64,000 nucleotides of DNA from Massilioclostridium coli. Lineage in GTDB: Bacteria > Bacillota > Clostridia > Oscillospirales > Ruminococcaceae. Of this stretch, positions 54,402-62,892 are shown in pieces. The translations under genes and the position numbers were made by a program. Under the pieces are notes generated by a model. That model saw nothing but the letters and a program-made list of their open reading frames with translations, was not told where the DNA came from and did not search any database. The stretch covers positions 62,001 through 126,000 of the forward strand of contig NZ_FMIZ01000005.1 in the NCBI RefSeq assembly GCF_900095865.1. Reading direction: 5' to 3'. The first letter of the stretch is position 1. The number at the start of each line of letters is the position of its first letter.

Positions 54402-55094
54402 TTAATCTTCCCGGTTGTTATGGCTTCTTCTCGTTTCCACTGCCATGAGAAAATCATAAACAGGTTTTAGTTGTTCAAAACCTTTGGCAATTGTTTGGTA
54501 TAAATCTTCCGAGAAAACCAGGTCGAAATCTGTAATGGTATTGGAAACTCCAATCTGCTTCCGATCTAGCCAGTTTTTGATATCCTCTGGTTCATTTGGC
54601 GCTTTGCTCCGTTTCAATGGTTCCCCATATAAGGAGAAGATTTTTGCTTTTTCCACTGCCTGTTTTGCCTGTAAAAAAGCAGGTTCTTTCTTTAAAATCA
54701 TATCCCGGTAGCACAGCATAGATTCACTGGATACTTTGTAGTATCCCACTCCATATTCAAGACCATTGGCGGAAATATCAGCAAAATATGCAGGTAATCC
54801 ATGGTACAGTTTTTTATCTCGGATAAACAAAATCCACATATTATCTCGGTACAAAGATTTATCTTTGGAAAAACGAGTGTCCCGATAAATACGTGAAATC
54901 GCTTTTGTGGGCTTTGGAATTGTAATAAATTGAGGGTCAATTTTCAGTACAGTTGGAGTTAATTTTTCTACCAAATCGACCAGAGGGTCTAATACTAGTT
55001 CCTGATATTCCTGCTTGTGGGAATGGAACCATTCTTTGTTATTATTGAGTTTGTTTTCAAATAAAAAGTCCAGTGTTTGAGGGGTAAAACGCAT
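54402..55094 (-). CDS. DUF2461 (TIGR02453) family protein
   Basis: A 230-residue soluble protein. It starts MRFTPQTLDFLFENKLNNNK and has the family hallmarks WFHSHKQEYQELVLDPL, AISRIYRDTRFSKDKSLY and GLPAYFADISANG. Function is not established. The ATG complement at 55092-55094 follows AAGGAGG by eight bases; an upstream extension is not supported. It is a single-gene unit. Confidence 0.8.
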   Translation of the reverse strand: MRFTPQTLDFLFENKLNNNKEWFHSHKQEYQELVLDPLVDLVEKLTPTVLKIDPQFITIPKPTKAISRIYRDTRFSKDKSLYRDNMWILFIRDKKLYHGLPAYFADISANGLEYGVGYYKVSSESMLCYRDMILKKEPAFLQAKQAVEKAKIFSLYGEPLKRSKAPNEPEDIKNWLDRKQIGVSNTITDFDLVFSEDLYQTIAKGFEQLKPVYDFLMAVETRRSHNNRED

Positions 55095-55328
55095 CCAATC
55101 ATTCCTCCTTAGAAGATCTGCCTCATCCAAAATAGAAATGGTACGATTGATAAGATTATTATACCGTTATTTTAGAAAAAAGACAAATCTATTTTTTCGA
55201 CAATATCAGATTCTAGTATAGAAGGAATGGAAGATAGAAAAACAGAATGATCAAAATATAGGATAGATACAAGTATGAATTTTTGTAGATTATAGTAAAA
55301 TAGAGTAAGGATTATATTTTAGTGTGAT

Positions 55329-55360
55329 AAAAGGGTACAGAATGTTATCTGTACCCTTTT
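55329..55360. terminator. Intrinsic terminator of gldA
   Basis: AAAAGGGTACAGA (55329-55341) pairs perfectly with TCTGTACCCTTTT (55348-55360). It lies three bases beyond the minus-strand gldA stop and can work in both directions. Confidence 0.9.
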
Positions 55361-55363
55361 GGA

Positions 55364-56461
55364 TTATTCTCCTAAGAAATAATGGCCATATGCGTCCGCT
55401 GCCAAAATAGCGGATTTTACTTTTTCCGGTGTTACTTCAAATGGCATATTATGTAGCGTATCATTTTCTGCACAGGCGGCTGTTGCTACTGCCATGATTT
55501 TTTCATCGGTTACTTCTTGGACACCCAACTGTTTTAAGGTGACAGGAAGGCCGACTTCAATACAGAAGTCAATAATATCCGCTAGTTCTTCCATTGGAAT
55601 GTTTTCCAGAATCAATTGTGTAATCGTACCAAACGCTACTTTTTCCCCGTGGTACATATGGTGGCATTCTTCCAGTACAGTAAATCCATTATGAATTGCA
55701 TGGGCACCAGCAAGTCCACCGCTTTCAAAGCCTAAACCAGAAAGTAAGGTATTAGCTTCAATCACCTTTTCAACGGATTCTGTACAAGCACCAGCTTCCA
55801 ACGCGATTTTTGCTTTCACACCTTCTTCCATCAAGGTATCAAAACAGAGTTTTGCAAGTGCCATAGCAGCTCCAGTTGCCTTTCCGCCAGCACATGTAGC
55901 AGCATCGGAGCGTTGGCATGCCCTTGCTTCAAAATAGGTAGCCAAAGCATCCCCAATCCCTGCAACTGTTAAACGGACAGGGGATTTTACAATAATATCA
56001 GTGTCCATTAATACTAGGTTTGGATTAGAAGGAAGGAATAAATATTCCTCAAACACCCCTTCATCGGTATAGATAACAGAAAGGGCACTACATGGAGCAT
56101 CGGTAGAAGCAATGGTCGGACAGATTAATACAGGTGTGTTTTTATAATAGGCAACTGCTTTTGCAGTATCAAAGATTTTTCCACCACCAATACCAATTAC
56201 AAAATCACAGTTTTCCTGCTCCATTACGGCTACCAAACGGTTGATTTCGTTTTTACTACATTCTCCGTTGAACAAGTCAAATTGATAGGTGCAATCCTGG
56301 TTTTGGAAACTCGCTTCAATTTCCGCGCCAATTCGTTTTTTTCCACCACTGCTAATCAGGATTAAAGCTTTTTTTCCGTATCCAGCAGCATATTCTCCAA
56401 TTTTTTTCATTTCTCCAGAACCCTGTATATATTTTCCAGGGCTAATTAAAACTTTTGCCAT
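55364..56461 (-). CDS. gldA: Glycerol dehydrogenase (iron-type, NAD-dependent)
   Basis: A 365-residue group III metal-dependent alcohol dehydrogenase. The NAD-binding GIGGGKIFDTAKAVAYY and PTIASTDAPCSALSVIYT are visible; metal ligands are Asp in GIGDALATYFEA and the histidines in GLAGAHAIHNGF and MYHGEKVAFGT. It oxidises glycerol to dihydroxyacetone, or reduces it in reverse. AAGGAGG precedes the ATG. No dihydroxyacetone kinase genes are adjacent. Confidence 0.93.
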   Translation of the reverse strand: MAKVLISPGKYIQGSGEMKKIGEYAAGYGKKALILISSGGKKRIGAEIEASFQNQDCTYQFDLFNGECSKNEINRLVAVMEQENCDFVIGIGGGKIFDTAKAVAYYKNTPVLICPTIASTDAPCSALSVIYTDEGVFEEYLFLPSNPNLVLMDTDIIVKSPVRLTVAGIGDALATYFEARACQRSDAATCAGGKATGAAMALAKLCFDTLMEEGVKAKIALEAGACTESVEKVIEANTLLSGLGFESGGLAGAHAIHNGFTVLEECHHMYHGEKVAFGTITQLILENIPMEELADIIDFCIEVGLPVTLKQLGVQEVTDEKIMAVATAACAENDTLHNMPFEVTPEKVKSAILAADAYGHYFLGE

Positions 56462-56627
56462 GATAAAAACCTCCTTACTTTACAAAAGACACGTCTTTTA
56501 TTTATTCAAATTATAACATAGCCAAAAGATAAAATACAGCGATTTATAAAAATATTTTTCGGTTGTTTTGTAAAGAAGAGTCTGGATAAAATTTGTATAA
56601 AAAAGCAAAAATAACCTTCCTTTTTTC

Positions 56628-56657
56628 TTGCGGTTATGGGCTTTGTTGTGATATAAT
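56628..56657 (+). promoter_or_regulatory. Promoter of the dCMP deaminase gene
   Basis: TTGCGG (56628-56633), 18-base spacer, TATAAT (56652-56657) with extended TGA before it. Confidence 0.7.
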
Positions 56658-56696
56658 AAAAAATAAAAAGAATTGTATTTTAGGAGGCGAATCGGT

Positions 56697-57173
56697 TTGA
56701 AACGGAAGGACTACCTTTCTTGGGATGAATATTTTATTGGGATTGCAATGCTCTCCGCACAACGCAGTAAAGACCCTAATACACAAGTAGGGGCGTGTAT
56801 TGTAGATGGGGATCATAAAATTTTATCATTGGGCTATAACGGCATGCCAGTAGGGTGTAGTGATGACCGGCTTCCTTGGAATAATCAAGGGGATGCTTTA
56901 AATACAAAATATATGTTTGTGTGCCATGCAGAACTAAATGCTATTTTAAATAGTGGGAAAGATTTAAAAGGTTCTACTATTTATACCACCTTGTTCCCCT
57001 GTAACGAGTGTGCCAAGGCAATTATCCAGGCAGGAATTCGGCATGTGGTATACTTATCGGACAAATATGCAGAGACTGATGCTACTATTGCTTCTAAAAG
57101 AATGTTTGATATGGCAGGAGTCACCTACCATGAATATAATCTTCATGGCAAGACGTTAGAGTTGAATTTATAA
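56697..57173 (+). CDS. dCMP deaminase (ComEB-like)
   Basis: A 158-residue zinc deaminase. The active site is VCHAELNAILN and LFPCNECAKAIIQAG (H-A-E, P-C-x2-C), preceded by RSKDPNTQVGACIVD, the dCMP deaminase pattern. It converts dCMP to dUMP for dTMP synthesis. The TTG start at 56697 is nine bases after AGGAGG; an upstream TTG at 56673 lacks a ribosome site. Confidence 0.9.
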   Translation: MKRKDYLSWDEYFIGIAMLSAQRSKDPNTQVGACIVDGDHKILSLGYNGMPVGCSDDRLPWNNQGDALNTKYMFVCHAELNAILNSGKDLKGSTIYTTLFPCNECAKAIIQAGIRHVVYLSDKYAETDATIASKRMFDMAGVTYHEYNLHGKTLELNL

Positions 57174-57329
57174 AATTAATTATCTTACTTTAATAGAAAT
57201 TCTATCCCAATAGAAAGATAACTAGAACATTTTTCAAACAACGGTTTTTTGATTGGATTCCCTTAATATATCAATTGAAACAGATTTTAGAATCAATAGT
57301 ATTTTAATGGTATAATGTAATAAAAATTG

Positions 57330-57364
57330 CCTATCTGAGTTCACAGATTCAGATAGGTTTTTTT
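57330..57364 (+). terminator. Intrinsic terminator
   Basis: CCTATCTGA (57330-57338) pairs perfectly with TCAGATAGG (57349-57357), followed by seven T residues. It could end the dCMP deaminase transcript or a very short RNA starting near 57322. Confidence 0.85.
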
Positions 57365-57424
57365 ATTTGTTTTGTTTGTTACAGTTTGGAAATAAATTAT
57401 TCACTGGTTTTTTTGGCTGCCCGA

Positions 57425-57453
57425 TTGTAAATTGGAAAGTAATATGATAAAAT
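57425..57453 (+). promoter_or_regulatory. Promoter of the lipoprotein/two-component operon
   Basis: TTGTAA (57425-57430), 17-base spacer, TAAAAT (57448-57453) with extended TGA before it. Confidence 0.6.
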
Positions 57454-57504
57454 AAAAATGATTATCATGGATGATTATGTGGTTTTTCAGAGAGGGGGAT
57501 AAGA

Positions 57505-58872
57505 TTGAAAAGGATCATTGCGGTTATCTTGGCTTGTTTATGTTGTATTTCCTTAACGGGATGCGACTATGTCCAAACAGATATTGATAGCATGATCTCC
57601 CCACCGAAAATGACAGAACAGCAAGCGGATATTTACAAGGCAATGAAAAAGTCTTCCCTAGTCGAGGATGATGTTGTACTAAAATACCCACAGAATGGGA
57701 CCAACCGCTCCGCAATTGTGATGCAGGATATTGATACCGAGATTTCTGAGGAAGCAATGGTATTTTATAAAAATGTAAGTAAAACAACATCCAGCGATAT
57801 GGGGCTAAAAATTTGTTTGTTGGACCAGATAGATGGAAACTGGAAGGCAAAATGGACCGTTCCCCTCAGCGGGACCTCGATTGACCAAGTTTCTTTTTTA
57901 AAGGAACCGGATACTAACCAGAAATTTGTGATTGTAGGGACATCTGATGAGAAAAAAACGCAAAAGCAATATCAGGTATTCTCCTACACACAGCAGGGCT
58001 TTTACGAAGTATACACCAACTCTTACCAAGTGTTGGAAGTATATGATTTAAACCAAGATGGTAGAGATGAGATCATTACTGTAGTACAATCAGGGGATTT
58101 ACAGGATAGCAAGGCCACTGTAAAAGAAAAAACACAAATTGAAACCATGGCGGTGGTAACAGAATATCTTGGAGGGCAATTCCATCAAACATACCAAACG
58201 CCCATGAATCAAATTGTTGCGGATTATATTAAAATTACAAAAAATGAGGATTCGTTTGGCCGGCCTGCCTTATTCTTGGATGAACTGATTGGAAGCTCTA
58301 CTTATGCAACCGAAATTTTAACTTTTTCGGATGGACAACTGGTGAATTTAACCTATGGTTCGGATATTTTTAGCCAAACAGTAAGGACGCAAGTGCCTTC
58401 CTGTTATGATATTAACAGGGATGGGAAAATCGAGATCCCGAATACCAGCTTTATGCCTGGTTATAACGAGGAAAGTGAAAATCCAGTGTATTTGACAAAA
58501 TGGTACCAACTGGAAAATGGAGTATTCCAACTGGTAAGTAACACCTATATTAACTACGCACAAGGATTTGGAATTATTTTGCCCCAAACCTGGGAGCAAA
58601 CAGTAAGCGCCAACTCTGTTGTGGAAAAAGATGAGATCGATTTTTATATTTATCAGGATAATACAGAACAACAGGAAAAGATTTTTACTTTAAAAATGGA
58701 TACTTCTGCCAACATCCGAAGTACCGGGATGCCAACGGGGTATTTTGAAATTATGACAATGGGGCAGATTGTATTTTTGGCGAAATTGTACCAAACTTCT
58801 GACCCACAATACAATTTGACAGAACAGCAATTAAAAGAAAATTTTATTGATTTACATTTAATGGGGGAATAG
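57505..58872 (+). CDS. Lipoprotein with FG-GAP/VCBS-like repeats
   Basis: A 455-residue lipoprotein: signal MKRIIAVILACLCCISLTGC with a lipobox L-T-G-C. The rest is a beta-rich extracellular domain with integrin-like calcium-binding patches (DLNQDGRDEII, DINRDGKIEIP). The start is TTG at 57505, following GAGGGGGAT. It lies four bases before a response-regulator gene, so it may be an extracellular sensor or partner of that two-component system. The ligand is unknown. Confidence 0.75.
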   Translation: MKRIIAVILACLCCISLTGCDYVQTDIDSMISPPKMTEQQADIYKAMKKSSLVEDDVVLKYPQNGTNRSAIVMQDIDTEISEEAMVFYKNVSKTTSSDMGLKICLLDQIDGNWKAKWTVPLSGTSIDQVSFLKEPDTNQKFVIVGTSDEKKTQKQYQVFSYTQQGFYEVYTNSYQVLEVYDLNQDGRDEIITVVQSGDLQDSKATVKEKTQIETMAVVTEYLGGQFHQTYQTPMNQIVADYIKITKNEDSFGRPALFLDELIGSSTYATEILTFSDGQLVNLTYGSDIFSQTVRTQVPSCYDINRDGKIEIPNTSFMPGYNEESENPVYLTKWYQLENGVFQLVSNTYINYAQGFGIILPQTWEQTVSANSVVEKDEIDFYIYQDNTEQQEKIFTLKMDTSANIRSTGMPTGYFEIMTMGQIVFLAKLYQTSDPQYNLTEQQLKENFIDLHLMGE

Positions 58873-58876
58873 AAGG

Positions 58877-59578
58877 ATGAAAAGAATTTTAGTCTGTGAG
58901 GACGAAGACGCAATCCGTGATTTTGTGGTGATTAATCTGGAGCGTTCTGGCTATACAGTAGTGGATGTTAGTTGTGGGGAAGATGCCCTGCGGGTATTTG
59001 AGGAGCAACATGGCGATTTTGACATTGCCTTATTGGATATTATGATGCCAGGAATTGATGGCTTTGAGGTATGCAAAAAACTCCGAGAAAAAAGTAGCAC
59101 CATTGGGATTATTATGCTTACCGCAAAAACGCAAGAGATGGATAAGGTACGTGGCTTAATGTTGGGCGCAGATGATTATGTGGCAAAACCATTCAGCCCT
59201 TCTGAACTGGTTGCGAGGGTGGATGCTATTTACCGCCGTGTCAACATGATGGTAAATCAGCCTCAACAGATTAAAACCATTGTATCTGGTCCATTTGAAT
59301 TGAATCCGAAAAGCCGGATTCTCAGTAAAAACGGGGTGCCGATTGACTTGACCCAGGTGGAATACCAGATTATGGAGATGTTTTTGAAAAATCAAAATAT
59401 CGCTCTTGATCGCACTCAAATCCTCAACCAGATTTGGGGGGATAACTACTATGGCGATGTAAAAATTGTGGATGTAAATATACGCCGTTTGAGAATGAAG
59501 GTGGAGGATGAACCATCTTCCCCCAAATATATCCAGACTATCTGGGGTTTTGGGTATAAGTGGAGTAATGGAAACTGA
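58877..59578 (+). CDS. OmpR/PhoB-family response regulator
   Basis: A 233-residue regulator. The receiver domain has the acidic pair in VCEDEDAIRDF, phospho-acceptor Asp in ALLDIMMPG, Thr in MLTAKT and Lys in YVAKPFSPSEL. The C-terminal winged helix includes VDLNIRR-like VDVNIRRLRMKVEDEP and IQTIWGFGYKW. Encoded just before its kinase. Confidence 0.93.
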   Translation: MKRILVCEDEDAIRDFVVINLERSGYTVVDVSCGEDALRVFEEQHGDFDIALLDIMMPGIDGFEVCKKLREKSSTIGIIMLTAKTQEMDKVRGLMLGADDYVAKPFSPSELVARVDAIYRRVNMMVNQPQQIKTIVSGPFELNPKSRILSKNGVPIDLTQVEYQIMEMFLKNQNIALDRTQILNQIWGDNYYGDVKIVDVNIRRLRMKVEDEPSSPKYIQTIWGFGYKWSNGN

Positions 59579-59609
59579 TTTTAACTGAAAAAATGAGGAG
59601 GTGTAATTT

Positions 59610-61079
59610 TTGTCTGTAAAAAAAAGCATCACCCAACGGTGGATGGTCAATACATTAGGGTTGATTTTATTATTGTTGATCGTCCTTAACATCGGGTTTG
59701 CGTACAGTATCAAAAATTATTACTACTCCGGAGTTCGGCAGGCGGTTATTTCCAGCGTGGATTCCAATTTCAAACTGATCCAGCTCTACTCGAATGATCC
59801 GACCAAAAATATTAGCAGTGAAATTAGAAACCTGGTGGAAAGCTATTCTGAAAAGGATACCATTGAATTGATGTCGATTGATTTTAATGGGAATATCACC
59901 TATACTTCCAGCGGATTCCCCTATATGGGGGAAAGCAATCCACCGGATTATGTGCAGGCATTGAACTCGGCGGATGGGAAGGGGTACCATGTAGGCAAAC
60001 TGGAGACAGGGGAAAAATACATGGCAGTTACCTCGTTGATTACCGTAACCAATAATCAGTTTTCCGCCTTACGTTATATGGTTTCCCTGGAGCAGGTAGA
60101 CTCCCTGCTGTTAAAGCTAGTGCTGCTGTTTATTGGGGTTAGCATTATTATTGTTTTATTTGTGATTATATCCGGTTCCTTTTTTATCAACTCCATTGTC
60201 CGCCCTGTGCGAGAAATGGGGGTTACCATGCGAAAAATCGCAGCAGGTGATATGAAAGTACGGATGCGGTGGGATTCCCAGGATGAACTGGGGGAACTTT
60301 GCGAAACGATTAATTATATGGCGGATGAGTTATCCAATTCAGAACAGTTGAAAAATGAATTTATTTCTAGCGTTTCTCATGAGTTGAGGACGCCATTGAC
60401 TGCCATCCAGGGATGGAGTGAAACTATTTTAAGTATTGGGGTAAACGACACTGAAACCGTAAAAAAAGGCATGCGTGTGATCAGCAATGAAACCGAACGC
60501 CTTTCCGATATGGTGGAAGAATTACTGGATTTTTCTAGGATTCAAAACGGACGTTTTAAATTGGTAAAGGATAAAATGGATATCCTGGCAGAGCTGGAAG
60601 AAGCAGTATTAATTTATACCGAACGGGCAAAACGGGATGGGAAACAGCTGGTCTATGAGGATATGGAAATGTTGCCCATTATTTATGGAGATAAAAACCG
60701 AATTCGACAGGTGTTTATCAATATCATTGACAATGCGTTGAAATATTCTGATGCTGGCGATACCGTTACCGTTACCGCACAGGCGGTAGAACATAAAATA
60801 GTGGTGACAGTGGAGGATACCGGCTGTGGCATTGCGGAAAAGGATTTGCCACGGGTAAAAGAAAAGTTTTATAAAGCGAATAACACTCGCCGTGGCTCTG
60901 GAATAGGGTTAGCAGTTGCCAGCGAAATTATAGCCATGCACGATGGTACGCTTACCATAGAAAGCCAGGAGAATGTTGGAACAAAAGTGGTAATCACTTT
61001 GCCAATTGATCAGGGAACTAATGAACAAACAATTACAGATTTTCCACCAGAAACCGGTGGGATAACAGAAAAAGGGTGA
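59610..61079 (+). CDS. Sensor histidine kinase
   Basis: A 489-residue membrane kinase: membrane helices at about 15-35 and 165-190 enclosing an extracytoplasmic sensor, a HAMP linker (VRPVREMGVTMRKIAAGDMK), HisKA with the phospho-His in FISSVSHELRTPLTAIQGW, and HATPase with NIIDNALKYSD, VEDTGCGI and RRGSGIGLAVA. It should phosphorylate the regulator upstream. TTG start after GAGGAGGTG. It overlaps an alternative start of the DUF1385 gene. Confidence 0.93.
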   Translation: MSVKKSITQRWMVNTLGLILLLLIVLNIGFAYSIKNYYYSGVRQAVISSVDSNFKLIQLYSNDPTKNISSEIRNLVESYSEKDTIELMSIDFNGNITYTSSGFPYMGESNPPDYVQALNSADGKGYHVGKLETGEKYMAVTSLITVTNNQFSALRYMVSLEQVDSLLLKLVLLFIGVSIIIVLFVIISGSFFINSIVRPVREMGVTMRKIAAGDMKVRMRWDSQDELGELCETINYMADELSNSEQLKNEFISSVSHELRTPLTAIQGWSETILSIGVNDTETVKKGMRVISNETERLSDMVEELLDFSRIQNGRFKLVKDKMDILAELEEAVLIYTERAKRDGKQLVYEDMEMLPIIYGDKNRIRQVFINIIDNALKYSDAGDTVTVTAQAVEHKIVVTVEDTGCGIAEKDLPRVKEKFYKANNTRRGSGIGLAVASEIIAMHDGTLTIESQENVGTKVVITLPIDQGTNEQTITDFPPETGGITEKG

Positions 61080-61084
61080 CAAAA

Positions 61085-62023
61085 TTGAACAAACCAATTA
61101 AAAGCAAAATCGGAGGTCAGGCGCTGATTGAGGGCATTATGATGCGCGGGCTTGACAAAACTTCTATGGCGGTACGGCTGCCAAATGGGGAAATTGATGT
61201 AGAAAAATGGGATTCTGGAGATTTAGTGCATCCAAAGTGGTACCGGAAAATTCCACTTGTGCGGGGCTGTGTAAATATGGTAGAATCTTTGATTGTGGGC
61301 TATAAGTGCTTGATGAAATCCGCGGAGAAGTCCATTCCTGATGATGAGGAAGAGGAGGAACCTTCCAAATTTGAACAAAAAATAGAATCTATTTTTGGGG
61401 ATAAACTGTTTAAAATTGTTGGAACAATTGGTACTATATTGGGCGTAGTATTGGCGTTATTGCTTTTTATGTACGTTCCAATGCTGATTGTAAAAGGTAT
61501 TTCTTATTTGGTACCGCTGGGAGGATGGAAAACCGTAATAGAAGGTATTATTAAAATTATTATTTTTATATTGTACTTATGGGGGGTATCCCGTTTAAAG
61601 GATATCCGGCGTACCTTTGAATACCATGGTGCGGAACATAAATCCATTGCTTGCTATGAAGCAGGAGAAGAATTGACGGTGGAAAACATCAAAAAATACC
61701 GTCGTTTCCATCCTCGTTGTGGAACAAGTTTCCTTTTAATTGTTCTGGTCATTAGTATTTTGGTATTCTCTGTAGTGACCTGGAACAGCATGTTAATCCG
61801 CATTTTATTAAAAATCGCTTTGCTTCCTGTTGTGGTAGGGATTTCTTATGAGATTATTCGTATTGCAGGGCGTTATGATAATATTGTAACACGAATTATT
61901 TCCGCACCAGGATTATGGCTGCAACGGCTGACAACCCGTGAACCGGATGCAAGCCAGATTGAGGTTGCGATTGCCGCATTAAAAGAAGTCCTTCCAGAAG
62001 ATCGGGATGTTGACCGGTGGTGA
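61085..62023 (+). CDS. DUF1385 family membrane protein
   Basis: A 312-residue membrane protein. The N-terminal signature GGQALIEGIMMRG and the central EYHGAEHKSIACYEAGEEL, with HPRCGTSFLLIVLVISI, define DUF1385 (YqhQ type). It has four or so helices and conserved His/Glu/Cys that suggest a metal site. Function unknown. The TTG at 61085 is preferred because AAAGGGTGA lies six bases before it; GTG at 61076 would overlap the kinase stop. It is commonly located next to prmC in Clostridia, as here. Confidence 0.85.
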   Translation: MNKPIKSKIGGQALIEGIMMRGLDKTSMAVRLPNGEIDVEKWDSGDLVHPKWYRKIPLVRGCVNMVESLIVGYKCLMKSAEKSIPDDEEEEEPSKFEQKIESIFGDKLFKIVGTIGTILGVVLALLLFMYVPMLIVKGISYLVPLGGWKTVIEGIIKIIIFILYLWGVSRLKDIRRTFEYHGAEHKSIACYEAGEELTVENIKKYRRFHPRCGTSFLLIVLVISILVFSVVTWNSMLIRILLKIALLPVVVGISYEIIRIAGRYDNIVTRIISAPGLWLQRLTTREPDASQIEVAIAALKEVLPEDRDVDRW

Positions 62024-62028
62024 AATAG

Positions 62029-62877
62029 ATGGATTTAAGACAACTGCAAATGGCAGTAAAAAATATTCTGTTAGAACATACAGGGGATTCCGCTGGATTT
62101 GAGGCGTTTTGTTTGGTGCAACTGGCAACAGGGAAAGAGCGTCAACAAATCCTGTTGGGAAAAGGGGAGCCTGTCCCACAGGAGCAACAACAAAAGGCTC
62201 TGGAGCTGGCACAACAACGCGCCAAGGGCTACCCACTTCAATATTTGTTGGGACAATGGGAATTTTATGGACGGGAATATTCGGTTGGGGAAGGGGTATT
62301 GATCCCTCGCCCTGACACAGAAACCATCTGTGATTGGGCAATTGAATGGATCAATGGACGTCAATTGCAGATTGTTGACCTTTGTGCGGGTTCCGGCTGT
62401 ATTGGGATCACCCTGGCCTTGGAGTGTCCTGGCTGTATGGTGGACGCAGTGGAACTTTCTCCACAGGCGATCCCCTATTTGTCTAAGAATATCGTCCGCC
62501 ATCATGCGAATGTCACCCTGATAGAAGGGGATGTGTTGCAGGAGCAGCTGGTTCACCAGGTAAGAACATTTGATCTTATTGTGAGCAATCCCCCTTATTT
62601 GACCGCCCAGGATATGGAGGAATTGCAAAAGGAAGTAACATATGAGCCGGCAATGGCTTTATATGGCCAACAGGATGGATTGTACTTTTACTGGGAAATC
62701 ACAAGGTTATGGAAAGAAAAATTAAATCCTGGTGGAATGGTCGCCTATGAAATTGGAATGGATCAGGAACAGGATGTAATAAAGATATTGCAGGAGCATG
62801 GTTTTGTACAGATTGGGTGCCGTCAGGACCTCAATCATATTACCCGTGTGGTGTATGGAATGAAACCAGCTGATTGA
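62029..62877 (+). CDS. prmC: Release factor glutamine methyltransferase PrmC
   Basis: A 282-residue SAM-dependent methylase. The N-terminal helical domain contains the family-typical PLQYLLGQWEFYGREYSVGE; VLIPRPDTET precedes the SAM motif VDLCAGSGCIGITLALE, and the catalytic SNPPYLT is present. It methylates the Gln of the GGQ motif in release factors. It starts five bases after the DUF1385 stop. Confidence 0.93.
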   Translation: MDLRQLQMAVKNILLEHTGDSAGFEAFCLVQLATGKERQQILLGKGEPVPQEQQQKALELAQQRAKGYPLQYLLGQWEFYGREYSVGEGVLIPRPDTETICDWAIEWINGRQLQIVDLCAGSGCIGITLALECPGCMVDAVELSPQAIPYLSKNIVRHHANVTLIEGDVLQEQLVHQVRTFDLIVSNPPYLTAQDMEELQKEVTYEPAMALYGQQDGLYFYWEITRLWKEKLNPGGMVAYEIGMDQEQDVIKILQEHGFVQIGCRQDLNHITRVVYGMKPAD

Positions 62878-62892
62878 GGAGGTTTTCGATAG

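Larger units (their letters stand above)
57174..57504. other. Non-coding region with a promoter, terminator and second promoter
   Basis: A TGG-TATAAT extended -10 (57308-57316) is followed within 14 bases by a terminator (57330-57364), and then by a second promoter (57425-57453) for the lipoprotein operon. No gene is seen. Confidence 0.55.
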
